From positions 248,001 to 312,000 of the forward strand of contig JAYKXP010000066.1 in the NCBI GenBank assembly GCA_037176845.1: DNA of 64,000 nucleotides, in the 5' to 3' direction. Under the pieces are notes generated by a model. It made no database searches. It was not told where the DNA came from and saw nothing but the letters and a program-made list of their open reading frames with translations. This document shows positions 54,591 to 64,000 of this stretch, in pieces (the first letter of the stretch is position 1; the number at the start of each line of letters is the position of its first letter). The stretch is from Paramarasmius palmivorus. Lineage: Eukaryota; Basidiomycota; Agaricomycetes; Agaricales; Marasmiaceae. Both the position numbers and the translations under genes were made by a program.

Positions 54591-55571
54591 TGAGTTCCGA
54601 TGCCTTTTCTGGACGCGGAATGAATCGACATCTGAAGTAGCTAGGGTGGCTGAACAGTGCAGTGAGTTTCCAAATCGTATTAGGGGGTTATCAACTGCAT
54701 ACCTGACGAGACCGTCATTATACTCGACCTCAGGGTCAACCTCTTGCCCATCTTGATCAAGTGCTTTCTTCATATCGAATGTCGAAAGGAGGTATGCAAT
54801 CAAAATCCAGGCCGAATTATCCGCGAGGCTTTTACCGGGGCACACTCTATAAACTAGTCCATTTGTTGTTTCTAATGGAGTCGGAGGCGGAAACGTACCT
54901 CCTACCAAATCCAAAGGCAAATCGCTCCGGATGTGGTGGTGGTAATTCTTTACCTTCCTCTTTAACGAAGCGCTCTGGTCGGAAGACTGATGAAAGGTCT
55001 TTCGATGCAGTCTTCAACTAGCTTGAGTTAGTGTTCTGAACGTCAATTGAATTCAGACTTTTGTCAACTCGCCTCCACTTGTCTGAGTATCTCATATCTA
55101 GAGACTCGGATGACACATGCTAGTAGTAGGAAAACACCCTCACTCACGGGCGAGGTCCCAATCCCCTTTCATGAGATCGTTTACCATGTACATCGCTGGC
55201 ATGCTCTGTAAGCAAAGCACACTCAAAAGCAACAAGATAGCAGTAGAATACTCACGGGGGCGATCCGAATAGTTGCTGGACCTTTTTTCCAGAAGCTCAT
55301 TCGTAGCCTGGAGTGAGTTCAGGATGACCATAGGCTCTCCAAATACGCTGACATAGATGATGTCGCTTCCGTGCTGAAGAGACCAGTCACGATATGTTGC
55401 CCAGCGCGGTTGGTGGTTGCGTTGTTTGACGTCGAACATATTGCCTATTATCGGTAGTCTTGTGGGGCCTGGCGGCAGCGGTAAACCTTGTTTCTTATGC
55501 CTCAAGGCATCACGACGGATGAAGAGCCATATAAAAGACAGAATTGTCAGGATGCTGAGGATGGGAAACAT
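54577..55571 (-). pseudogene. Cytochrome P450 2, internal deletion
   Basis: Close paralogue of P450 1. The 5' part is intact: MFPILSILTILSFIWLFIRR at 55571, [19 protein letters not shown] and MVNDLMKGDWDLAR. The 3' part retains RPERF-like DNA, FGFGRR, VCPGKSLADNSAWILIAYLL and the last exon. The middle is missing. At 54988-54992 the sequence jumps from the KTFHQ codons directly to the 'FRPERF' region, out of frame (KTFHQSSDQSAS). Measured on P450 1, 1188 bp (51330-52518) are deleted, removing the I-helix, the ExxR and the substrate-recognition segments. The junction shares TGATG/CATCA with both parents. It cannot encode a working P450. Confidence 0.88.
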
Positions 55572-55596
55572 TGGTGCACTATCATATGCATTGCGA

Positions 55597-55605
55597 CCTT
55601 TTATA
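55597..55605 (-). promoter_or_regulatory. TATA box of P450 2 pseudogene
   Basis: TATAAAAGG 34 nt upstream of the ATG at 55571, same spacing as in P450 1. Confidence 0.45.
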
Positions 55606-56127
55606 TCGTCGGTTGTGACATTTCTGACAGTTCGGAGAATGAAGAAGCCATGATAGTAATACACCCTGGGCCATTGAAACTTTTAAGAAAGTCTACTGAC
55701 CAGCTATCTCTGACTTCGCAGTGCCCATTATGCACAGTGAGACTACGACAGTTCGAGCCGATCATCCAACGTCAATGCATTGGATTCTGTTTCAAGGTCA
55801 GCGTTGAGACTGTGACGGTCGAAGTGTGTTGCGCCAGACGAGCCCAGTGTTTCATCCTCGTGTGATATTAGCAGACTGGAAAAGAGTCATTAGTACGTAC
55901 GTCCATGTTAGCTGAGAGAAGTTTTCAGTCTATCCTTGGCGAAGCTGTCAGCCGAAGCACTCCGGAAAATATATGGATAATGTACAAAATCGGTCAATAT
56001 AATCGTTATCTATCTGGGAACAAATGTTCAGCGTCATCTGAGCTGATAGGATCTCTAGCACGACATTCTGCCAAAAATCTGAGCTATCAGTATCATGCTT
56101 GGGAAAGCGGAACACACCAAATAAGTG
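55606..56127. other. Intergenic region between P450 2 and P450 3
   Basis: About 0.5 kb. Short frames only. Contains the upstream region of P450 2 and the 3' flank of P450 3. Confidence 0.4.
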
Positions 56128-58311
56128 TTACTCTTGGGTGGTACCTTGAATGCGTTCTACTACCGTTTCCGAGCGGGGAATGAAGCGACATGTAAAATGG
56201 CTTGGATGGCTGAATACTCCGGTGAGGTTCTGAGCGAATGCTAGAAGTTCATTGACTGCACACCTAACAAGACCGTCATTATACTTGACTGCGGGGTCAA
56301 CCTCTTTCCCATCTTTATCAAGTGGCTTCTTAATGTCGAACGTCGAAAGTAGGTATGTAATAAGGAGCCAGACTGAGTTCGCCGCAAGATATTTCCCAGG
56401 GCAGACTCTGCGCTCCGGTCAATTTGTTGTATGTGCAAAGAAGGATACAACGCACCTCCTACCGAATCCGAAGAGAAATTGTTCGGGATGTGGTTGTAAT
56501 TCTTTACCTTCCTCTTTAACGAAGCGTTCTGGTCGGAAAGCTGATGGCTCGGGATACAGTGTCTCATCGTGCATGATTGCCCTTGTAGAATGAGGTCAAT
56601 GTCGACATTTTAGGGGACTTGACCTTACCAAATGTTTCCTACGACCGTAGCACCTGCATCATAATGTCAGGCTAGAATATGTGACGTTTTTTTTCAAGCC
56701 CACTCACCTGCTGGAATGTAATATCCATTGTACACATCGTCTGTGATACAGCTGTGCGGGACACTTAACGGCGCAACTGGATGGATTCTCATCGTTTCCG
56801 CGAATAAAGCCTCAACGTAAGGTAGCCGATCCCTATCACTGAAATCTGGAAATCGTGCCGGACCAACAACTGCGTCTATTTCAGCCTGTGCTCGAGCTTG
56901 GACCTCCGGATGCAGTGCCATGGCCAATATAAATGTGAGGGCCAAAGATACCGTCTACGATTGCATTGAATTAAATTTCAGTCATCATCGAGCATTTGTT
57001 CTGGGAAAGTACTTACGGTATCCGAACCAGCTACATATACCTCGCTTCAGTCACTTTATCAGGTATGGCAGGAACATGATACACGCACCCAAATAAGCAA
57101 TAGCTGAACAATTCTTGATCACTTCGACCATCTGAAAATCATCAAGATTCTTCTCCGCATTGCGGCTAGCGAATGACGGTAGCGCAGTTCCGTCCGCCTT
57201 CCAGATGTACATGGTTGTGAGGAAGTATCCTTTCAATGGGAACAGTAGTGTCCTCACCATAGAGGCTGCAAGCCACTCCCATGGACGTTCTTTGATTGCT
57301 ATCGAATCAAGTGCCCATTTCTCGGCTTTCCTCTTGAAGCTTGCACCAGGTAACCAGGCTGCAGATCGGACGTCGCCTGAGGTGACTCGGGTTAACTGGA
57401 GAGATTCACGTACAAGGAACATATTTTAAGATAGGGAGGAAATCGACGAGAAAAGACCCGTGGTTGACCGCGGCGACTAATCCTTCCATGGCCTTTGCAG
57501 CCAATGTGACATATGGATCATTGACAGGCTGAAGAGTGTAACCGTAGACCAGCTTCAGGATGATAGAGCCGGCGTGACTGCCATACGACATTCAGTACTA
57601 GTAAATGAAGGACGTGTTCGACTCACTGCCTAATGTGGTCATTGTAGTTGTCTGGATCCGATACAAGTTTCTGCAGCACGGCGAGCGACGCAGCTCTCTG
57701 AACTTCGTAAAATTCGGGTGCGTTGCGACTCTGGAAGTATTGATGAAAAGTCTTTCGATGAAGCCTATGCACAGATTTTGGTATCAGTGCCCGAACATCT
57801 ATCAATTTTAGCCCTCTTGCCTCCATTCGTCAGAATATTTCATATCTAAAGATGATGATCAGATGCGCCCTAGTGCGAAGCCACGTTCACTCACGGACAA
57901 AGTCCCATTCCCATTTCATGAGATCGTTCGCCATATACATTGCTGACAAACACTAAGTATAAAGAACAGGCGGTCAAAAGCCGGGCGATACTCACGGGGA
58001 CGATCCGAGTAGTTGCCGGATCGTTTTTCCAAGAGCTCAGCCGTAGACTTCAACGAATTCAGGATGACCATATGTTCACCGAAAACGTTGACATAGATGA
58101 TATCGCTGTTGTGTTGTCGGGACCAATCTCGATACGTTACCCAGCGCGGCTGGTCTTTGCGTATTTTGACGTCGAACATGTTTCCTATAATCGGAAATCC
58201 TCTGGGCCCTGGTGGTAGCGGTAATCCTCGTTGTCTGCGCCTCATGATAACGCGACGGATGAAGAGCCATAGGAGAGGCGCAGCGGCCAAGATGCTGAGG
58301 ATGGGGACCAT
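56128..58311 (-). CDS. Cytochrome P450 3, CYP64-like
   Basis: Third tandem paralogue, starting [20 protein letters not shown] at 58311. The hinge is [19 protein letters not shown], followed by [20 protein letters not shown] and [20 protein letters not shown]. Spliced exons give [56 protein letters not shown], the I-helix [25 protein letters not shown], ExxR as [26 protein letters not shown] and [20 protein letters not shown]. The last exon reads [20 protein letters not shown] and stops at 56128-56130. Exon layout matches P450 1 throughout. It appears intact and is the most divergent of the three. Substrate unknown. Confidence 0.85.
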
Positions 58312-58342
58312 GAGTACACCTCGCTGTTCATGCTGTATCAAA

Positions 58343-58351
58343 CCTTTTATA
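58343..58351 (-). promoter_or_regulatory. TATA box of P450 3
   Basis: TATAAAAGG-type box 40 nt upstream of the ATG at 58311. Confidence 0.45.
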
Positions 58352-59032
58352 CTTGGCCAGGTGTCAACAGTGGGTCCTGAGAAGCCTGAAGATGACATAG
58401 CAGCTTGGGAAGATAACGCCGTTCTCGAATATAGTATGCTGTCATGTCGCTGAATGGTCAGCTGAAAAGGCATGATCGCGCATGGTATAATTGGCACAGT
58501 CTTGCCAAAGTTGGAGTACAGTAAGCGGACTGGGACCTAAAACGCAAACCCGCGATCCTCGCCATCATAGCTATGGCGGAAAAGTAGATTTCGAGGCCCC
58601 AGTGGGATTGTGCTGGGGTATCGTGCAGAGGAAGCTAGTATAAGAGGGAAGGATCATCGCTAAGAAGTCAGAACCTTGATAGGATGCATCGAATCATGCA
58701 GTCATAGCACATACATTTGCCCCTTGGGTTAGTATGACACGAAGTTTAACGTATACATCGGTCAGGTCGGATAGTCGATGTCATGAATGTTCTGATATGG
58801 TTTAGAGCATCGCCTACAGATGAATATCTTATCGTAGACTCACCAAGAAGAATGGGCATTTTTCTGCTTTGTCAATGTGATGGTAGGTTCGTTCCAAGCC
58901 CTTCTCCGGTGTTTGCGCAGTAAATATTTGTTCGGACAAACAAGCGCTTCTGACGAAGGTGCCCGCGCGCGGGCCGGAGCTGGGGCTTGCTCCGAACCTA
59001 ATGTGATGGAGGAAGAGAAGACGTAAATCAAC
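58352..59032. other. Intergenic region, P450 3 / TPR-CCCH gene
   Basis: 0.7 kb between divergent genes. No gene-like frame. A GCGCGCGGGC-type CG-rich patch lies near 58963. Confidence 0.4.
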
Positions 59033-60412
59033 ATGTCACAACAAAGTCAGCGCCTGGTAAGCTAAGCGCCCTAATAAGTCACTTGAAACCTTCGATCACC
59101 TGCAACGGAGCGGAATTTGAGACGCTTTCTCTTGTTTACAATGTCTCACCAAGCTCTCTCCTTGACTATCTCTACGAGCACATCAGCCCCCAGGAAACTA
59201 GGATGTCAAAATTTGGGGAACCCTCCGACCCAAGGGTACAACATCACATCAAACTCGCGGCGACATACCTCGAGCTTCACCTGTGAGGAGTTTCTCCCGT
59301 CCTTTGCCTGTATACTTACTCCTATTTTCAGTTACAAAGAGGCGGAAGCTATAGCAGATCGTGTATTGCATCTTGTTCCCCATGCTTTTGCGGCCCTCTT
59401 CACTCGAAGCCTAGCTCGAGAAAACCTGAGAAATTTGGATGGTGCATACGCTGGTGAGTGTCTTATTGGGCTTTGCGAATACTCCACATGTTTCATGTAT
59501 CATCAGATATGGTTTTGGTTGCCGATAGTGGTTACTTTTCGCCCGCCGTAATCGACCCTCACGTCTATCGCATCCTAGAAGCATGCAATAAGCGAGGAGA
59601 AGACATGGTAAAAGGTGGAATTGTGAAACATCACATGCCCAAGCTACCGCCAACCTTGCCACCACTGGTCCCTTCATTGCGTTCCGTACATCCACTGTCG
59701 CCCTTGTCTGAGCGCAAAGTTACGACGCCCAGCCCCGGGACGACGACGGACGAATTCTATCACCTTGGCGGGGGGGGAGTATGCAAGTTCTTTATCATCA
59801 AGGTTGTGCTCGCGGAACCCAGTGCATGTATGGGCATGCCCCTGATTCTCGCAGCATTCCAGGTTGCGAGTAAGTCGATGACTTCAGGGTTAACCGGTCT
59901 TACAGCTAAAGCGGTTATATAGGGGGAAGAATGTCTGCCTAAAATTTCTTGCTTGATACGTGCATAAGTGTTTTTTTTTTTTTTTTTTTTTCCCCCCCCA
60001 TGGGGTTATCCCAACACAATGCCTTTACTCGCATTCCAAACAGGATTTGTCCCCCGGCGGTTGGTACAATGACGTGGAACAGACCAGACGCATCCGAGAG
60101 CATGTTTTGGGACCTTCGCAAAATTCAACCGTGGCGGAGGCTATAAGAGTAGCTCAAGAAGCCGCTGCCAGTTTGCAAAAACGGCAAGTGCTTACCAAGG
60201 CCGCGAAGGGTAAGAACAGGAACAGGAAAGCTAACAAGAAGAAGCGTAATAATGGTCCGAAGAAGACTCTCCGTAGTATCAGTGCCGGGAGGATGATGGG
60301 CCTAGACTCTGAATGGCTTGACGAGGACGAATACTCGTGTGGTGGATTCACAGAGAGTGCTACGTTTGAGTTGGTGTGTCAGGGTGTACACCCATGGGAT
60401 GAGGATAGCTGA
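59033..60412 (+). CDS. TPR-like / CCCH zinc-finger protein, frame disturbed
   Basis: The N-terminal half is helical and TPR-like (VYNVSPSSLLDYLYEHISP, HHIKLAATYLELHL|YKEAEAIAD, HAFAALFTRSLARENLRNLD, DMVLVADSGYFSPAVID, VYRILEACNKRGEDMVK). A Pro/Ser linker follows. Finger 1 (59782-59837) reads C-KFFII(x)G-C-ARGTQ-C-MYG-H, a C-x7-C-x5-C-x3-H CCCH motif, but one base is missing near 59800. Finger 2 starts C-LKFLLDT-C (59936-59963, with one extra base) and ends C-LYS-H (60020-60034). Between its second and third Cys lies a T21C8 run. The C-terminus has QTRRIREHVLG, a Lys-rich region (KGKNRNRKANKKKR) and an acidic end GVHPWDEDS. Such proteins usually bind RNA. The start (MSQQSQRL) is tentative. Confidence 0.68.
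59971..59999. repeat. T21C8 mononucleotide tract
   Basis: 21 T (59971-59991) followed by 8 C (59992-59999). It interrupts CCCH finger 2 between its second and third Cys with no splice acceptor before the exon resumes. A consensus artefact or a slippage product. Confidence 0.85.
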
Positions 60413-60799
60413 GGTTCGTGAATTGCTAAGCTTCTGATGCATACACCAAGCTTACTCGGTAACCTTTGTGTAGGACGTACCTTGCGGCACTTCACGATTA
60501 CTGATTTGGGAACATTATGAGCGGAAACCTGGACAGATGTGACCAGAGTGTCCTCTCCTGATATATGACTGATATATAGTATTTTTTTGCGGCTAAACCT
60601 TGTACAATATGACCTTCTACTTTAGTGTAAACGTTCGTCTCGAATTCAGTGTACGTATTTAGAACACCAATTGCGAATTCCGATAGGCGTCAACGTGTGC
60701 TATGTTATAGGCGCCTGGCGATGGTGACTCACCTTTTTGAGCACGCCCACCACGCGTGCCTCAACTTTGTGTTTCGACACTTCAAGGTTTCTTCGTTCA
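60413..60799. other. Intergenic region before paladin-like gene
   Basis: About 390 bp, AT-rich; the terminator of the CCCH gene and the promoter of the next gene. Nothing else seen. Confidence 0.4.
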
Positions 60800-63700
60800 A
60801 TGTCTCTACAGAATCCTATAATAAACGATGGATCTACCTTGGCACGACCTATTTCAGTTCCCCCTTCTTCCGGAGAATCCATGAATCGCGACTCTGGCTT
60901 AGGAAATTCGGCTCCAAGTGTTAGTTCGCGCCCTGCAATCGGCAGCACCCCAACATCCAAACATCATCGGAACTTTTCAAGCCCCTCTTATAGGGCGATT
61001 AACACGGGAGCTTCGTTAGACTTGGATGGGGGTGGGTCCACCTTCAACGTTCCGTCCTGCGATTGTGAAGACGAGGTCTGGCAGTGTACTCTCTCGATGG
61101 CTTCATTCTCAAGACAGATTTCTATCCTCTCAGGCGAGTGTACTTTTGTTATGTGGAACGTGTATGAATGAGGGACGAATCCTTGCAGGCCCCCAGGAAG
61201 GGCCCTTGACCTCGACTCAACTGGTCCACGGTGCACCCAACTTCCGAGCGCCCCGTCAGGGTGACCTGAACGTCTTCGGCGTCGCACAGCCGCGTACGCA
61301 AGGTCTGAGAGCTATCCTTTCAGTGCTTCGCTGTCGACATGGTATCAAGATCCGTCTCATTTGTGTGGTTTTCTACGAGAGAAGAGCCGATTGGTGCGCG
61401 TTATACTGTCCACTCAAAGTCAAGCATTGCTGATACTTTCATTGTGTTTAGTGTACATCTCTGGACGGACCTTTTGTTCTTAGGGATGCCTCACAACCAC
61501 GGCGAACATTGTCTATATCGGATTCGTGCGGAGAATTTGGTGGCTATCGAGATGCGGTTGAAGAAGTGACATCCTGCAGGAAAGCCACGAGGTATGACGC
61601 CGGTCTTTCTGTCCCTGAGGATGTTTAGTGATTGTTCCCCCAGATATGGTGGTTTCTAGTATTGACTCCAAACGATAGTCGGTATGGCTAATTCACCGAT
61701 TTACGGCGTTTACTTTGACTTAAAATCTTGGGTTCCAGCCTCGGATAGCGGAGAAGGCGCTATCCTTCCTACCTGGACTGCAGTGGATACGAACAATGTG
61801 AAGACGTCGCGGGAGCTTTGGACCTACATGAAGAATGAAGGTTGGAATGTTGATGTGCGTTTCTCGTCCCGTTACACTCGGACGGTACGGTACTGACATT
61901 TGCACCTCACAGTATTACCGGTACGGCCTACCTGATACGTTTCCCGAAACATCGTTCCTCATCACCGACATCATTTTACAGGATACCCATCTCGCCAGAT
62001 CGTCCAATAGAAGTACTATTTCACTTACAAAACCGGAGTCAATTTGCTCACACGACCATAGGATAACTATCTAGACGCCTATCTTAACGTTATCAAGACC
62101 ACTGATCCGCACAAAACATCCCTCGTTTTCTCTTGCGGTATGGGCGCCATGCGAACCACGTATGCCATGGTAGCTGCTTGCATTGTTAGAAGGAAGAGGG
62201 TCATGGAACAAGGCTGGGCCGATCCATTTGGTTTGGTTGGAAGTAGTACGTTTAATGCCGCTGGCAATGCCCTTAAAGGAACGAATACCCCATTGTCCAG
62301 ATCCGATACACCTCCCATAATGGGTGTTTCCAAGTCTGGTGTTTCAACGGTTTGTGCTTCTCTAGGAGAAGTTTCGTTATGCTAAATCTCTATATAGCCT
62401 AGCAACTCTCAAATCCAAATGTCGATGGAGCAAGCAAGCGCACAGCAGGATCTAAGCAGGTCGTTATTGAGATTGACGTACCTTCTACAACAAAGTAAGA
62501 TTTGTTCTTGTCGCTACAAGTTAAACCGGCTCACTCCGCACTCCAGCCCTCCAGGAACCAGCATCCCCCCCCCACCCCCCCCCCCCCACATCTCTGCTAT
62601 AGAGCTATCATGATACATAACCCGACTCTTCTCGAGAACCTCAGAAAGGCTTTCATGGGCAACTATGGGATTATCCTCAGTTTGTTAGATGCCTTGATCA
62701 CGGCGTTCAAGCGAATAAGCTTGTCGTAAAGTCATCGACAGCAGTACGTCCCCAGTAATTCGTCCTCAAAAACAGTTGCGATTGACTTTTCCGCGTTAGA
62801 TGTCACGTGCTAAACATCGTGAAGACATCCTCGTGGAGCGGATGAAAATACTCTTTGACCAGTATGGAAGACAGAGGAGGACCCCCCCACCCCCACCCCC
62901 CCCACCCCCCACCCCTGTAGTAGCTTTCTTGAATAGAGCCGGGAAGTCTCTAGAGAAATAGTATGTGACGGTCTCGATCCTGAGCTCCTCTATTGAATCT
63001 TTGTTAGTTTCTTTATGATTGCCTTTGCTAGCTACGTCGAAGGGTCGGAGGATTTTAGTCAAAGCTTCTCTGACTGGTTAAAGGTTCGTTTACGGATCGA
63101 ATGCCACTTTTGTTTCTCACTAAAGTCCGCCATAGACAAGAACCGAAATCTGGAAGTACGTGATTGACACTCTGACATTAACCAAAAACAGTATGCTGAC
63201 TGTTATATCAGTCAGATCAAATTCCTTCGCAAGTCGATATCTGGTCTTCGTTTGAACGTATTTGCACCAGTCACCGACCTTTCAGCGCTGTCACGCAGTG
63301 GATCCCAAGGGCGTGCTCTTGTTCCGGGAAAGAAGAACGATGTCGCGATTTCAGGAGGTGAAATTCTTGGTGATGAATATTCTAATACACGTCGTCAGAA
63401 TCGGAGTGGTGGTATCATTCTACGTGAAAGGTGAGCGTTTGTGTTTGCCCCTGCTACTCGCATTGACACCGCCTTCAACTGTATCACTCTGCTCAAATCC
63501 GATCAGTGGCTAATGGGAATCCCATCATGTTGACCACAGGTGTTCGGGGTGCGGATTAATCTTCAGACGAAACCCAGATTCGAACATCTACGCTCTGGGT
63601 CAACCAACCATTGAGGCTATCGACGAGGTTGTTAGACGAGTGAAGGCGGAGGAATCCTCACGCAGAAACGCCTTGTTAGGGTTTACACTACGAGAAGAGC

Positions 63701-64000
63701 CAATTGTGTATGTGAACGGGGACCGTTGTTTGAGAAGGGAAGGGATTTTCACTCAGAACAATGAAGGGTGTGTGTTCCGGATGGAGGCAGTTCGGTAATT
63801 CTCTAATGTCCTTTTGACCAGATTACGGTGGCATATCAGCCTCTCGGTTAGAGATCTTGGAAGAACGATTGAGAGACGATTGTCATCTCAGAATTTTAAT
63901 GCCTTTGGTGGCAGGTGCGTTACCGCCACACTTCGGTCACGATTCCTGTTCTTAACAATCCACTTCAAATGATACAGATTGCTTTTTGCACGCCGAAAAC
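60800..64000 (+). CDS. Paladin-like tyrosine-phosphatase-fold protein, partial, many frameshifts
   Basis: Fungal relative of paladin (PALD1), a multi-domain CX5R phosphatase-fold protein. It starts MSLQNPIINDGSTLARPISV. Conserved pieces in order: IVKTRSGSVL, HGAPNFRAPRQGDLNVFG, RTQGLRAILSVLRC, FVWFSTREEPI|VYISGR and a long middle domain with YFDLKSWVPASD. Then come the loop SLVFSCGMGAMRTTYAMVAA (CX5R, 62134-62154), NPTLLENLRKAFMGNYGIIL, LNRAGKSLEKY|FFMIAFASYV, IWKQIKFLRKS-type text and the second-domain motif LREEPIVYVNGDRCLRREGI. It continues past 64000. Frame breaks occur about every 50-150 bp between 61080 and 61620, and C-rich tracts insert poly-Pro at 62565 and 62882. Residue conservation in the fragments suggests poor consensus rather than an old pseudogene. 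Confidence 0.75.
62565..62587. repeat. C9-A-C13 tract
   Basis: Within the paladin-like gene, read in frame as a Pro run before NPTLLENLRK. The minus strand is G13TG9, able to form a G-quadruplex in principle. Confidence 0.85.
62882..62915. repeat. C7-A-C5-A-C8-A-C6-A-C4 tract
   Basis: In-frame poly-Pro insertion between RQRRT and VVAFLNRAGKS in the paladin-like gene. The minus strand has five G-runs separated by single T, a textbook G-quadruplex pattern. Confidence 0.85.

Overview
The window looks like nuclear DNA of a filamentous basidiomycete, most likely an Agaricomycete. Protein-coding genes sit about 2 kb apart on both strands. They are cut by many short introns (mostly 45-65 nt, GT-AG), and several families (F-box/LRR proteins, CYP64-like P450s, tandem arrestins, GH30 galactanase) are typical of mushroom genomes. 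I found no rRNA, tRNA, CRISPR or prokaryotic feature.

Layout. 0.4-10.8 kb: a head-to-head pair of unrecognised genes (388-2122 minus, 2383-3961 plus) recurs as a diverged second pair (8086-9541 minus, 9713-10839 plus). Between the pairs lie a four-helix membrane protein and a kinase-like hypothetical. 11.7-13.3 kb: the autophagy/vacuolar lipase ATG15. 13.5-26.4 kb: four alpha-arrestin-like genes, the last one broken, interrupted by a secreted GH30 endo-beta-1,6-galactanase and a metallo-beta-lactamase-fold protein. 26.5-35.2 kb: housekeeping genes, namely a METTL21-type methyltransferase, a peroxisomal-type adenine nucleotide carrier, MIC60, a coiled-coil protein and the FG nucleoporin NUP49/NUP58. 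35.9-46.2 kb: a 3.1-3.2 kb direct segmental duplication. Each copy carries an F-box gene, an acidic KVRF-motif gene and CTF8. The copy at 42.85-45.92 kb is continuous with intact genes at both ends. The copy at 35.88-39.05 kb is truncated at both ends, and its CTF8 runs into a 999-bp Tc1/mariner-like TIR element. 46.8-47.5 kb: a small conserved basic protein. 47.5-50.9 kb: a gene-poor stretch. 50.9-58.3 kb: three tandem P450 paralogues, the middle one a pseudogene with a clean internal deletion. 59.0-64.0 kb: a TPR/CCCH zinc-finger gene and a paladin-like phosphatase gene that leaves the window.

Sequence quality matters here. Several single-copy conserved genes (MIC60, NUP49, the CCCH gene, paladin, GH30) carry one-base frameshifts, often in or beside short homopolymers. 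There are also odd mononucleotide tracts (T21C8 and two C-runs) between 59.9 and 62.9 kb. Uncorrected consensus errors are the simplest explanation for many of these. The P450 deletion, the TIR insertion and the segmental duplication do not look like such errors.

Functional coherence is limited. The arrestin cluster (ubiquitin-ligase adaptors with PY motifs) and the P450 cluster are local family expansions. The housekeeping genes show no pathway clustering.
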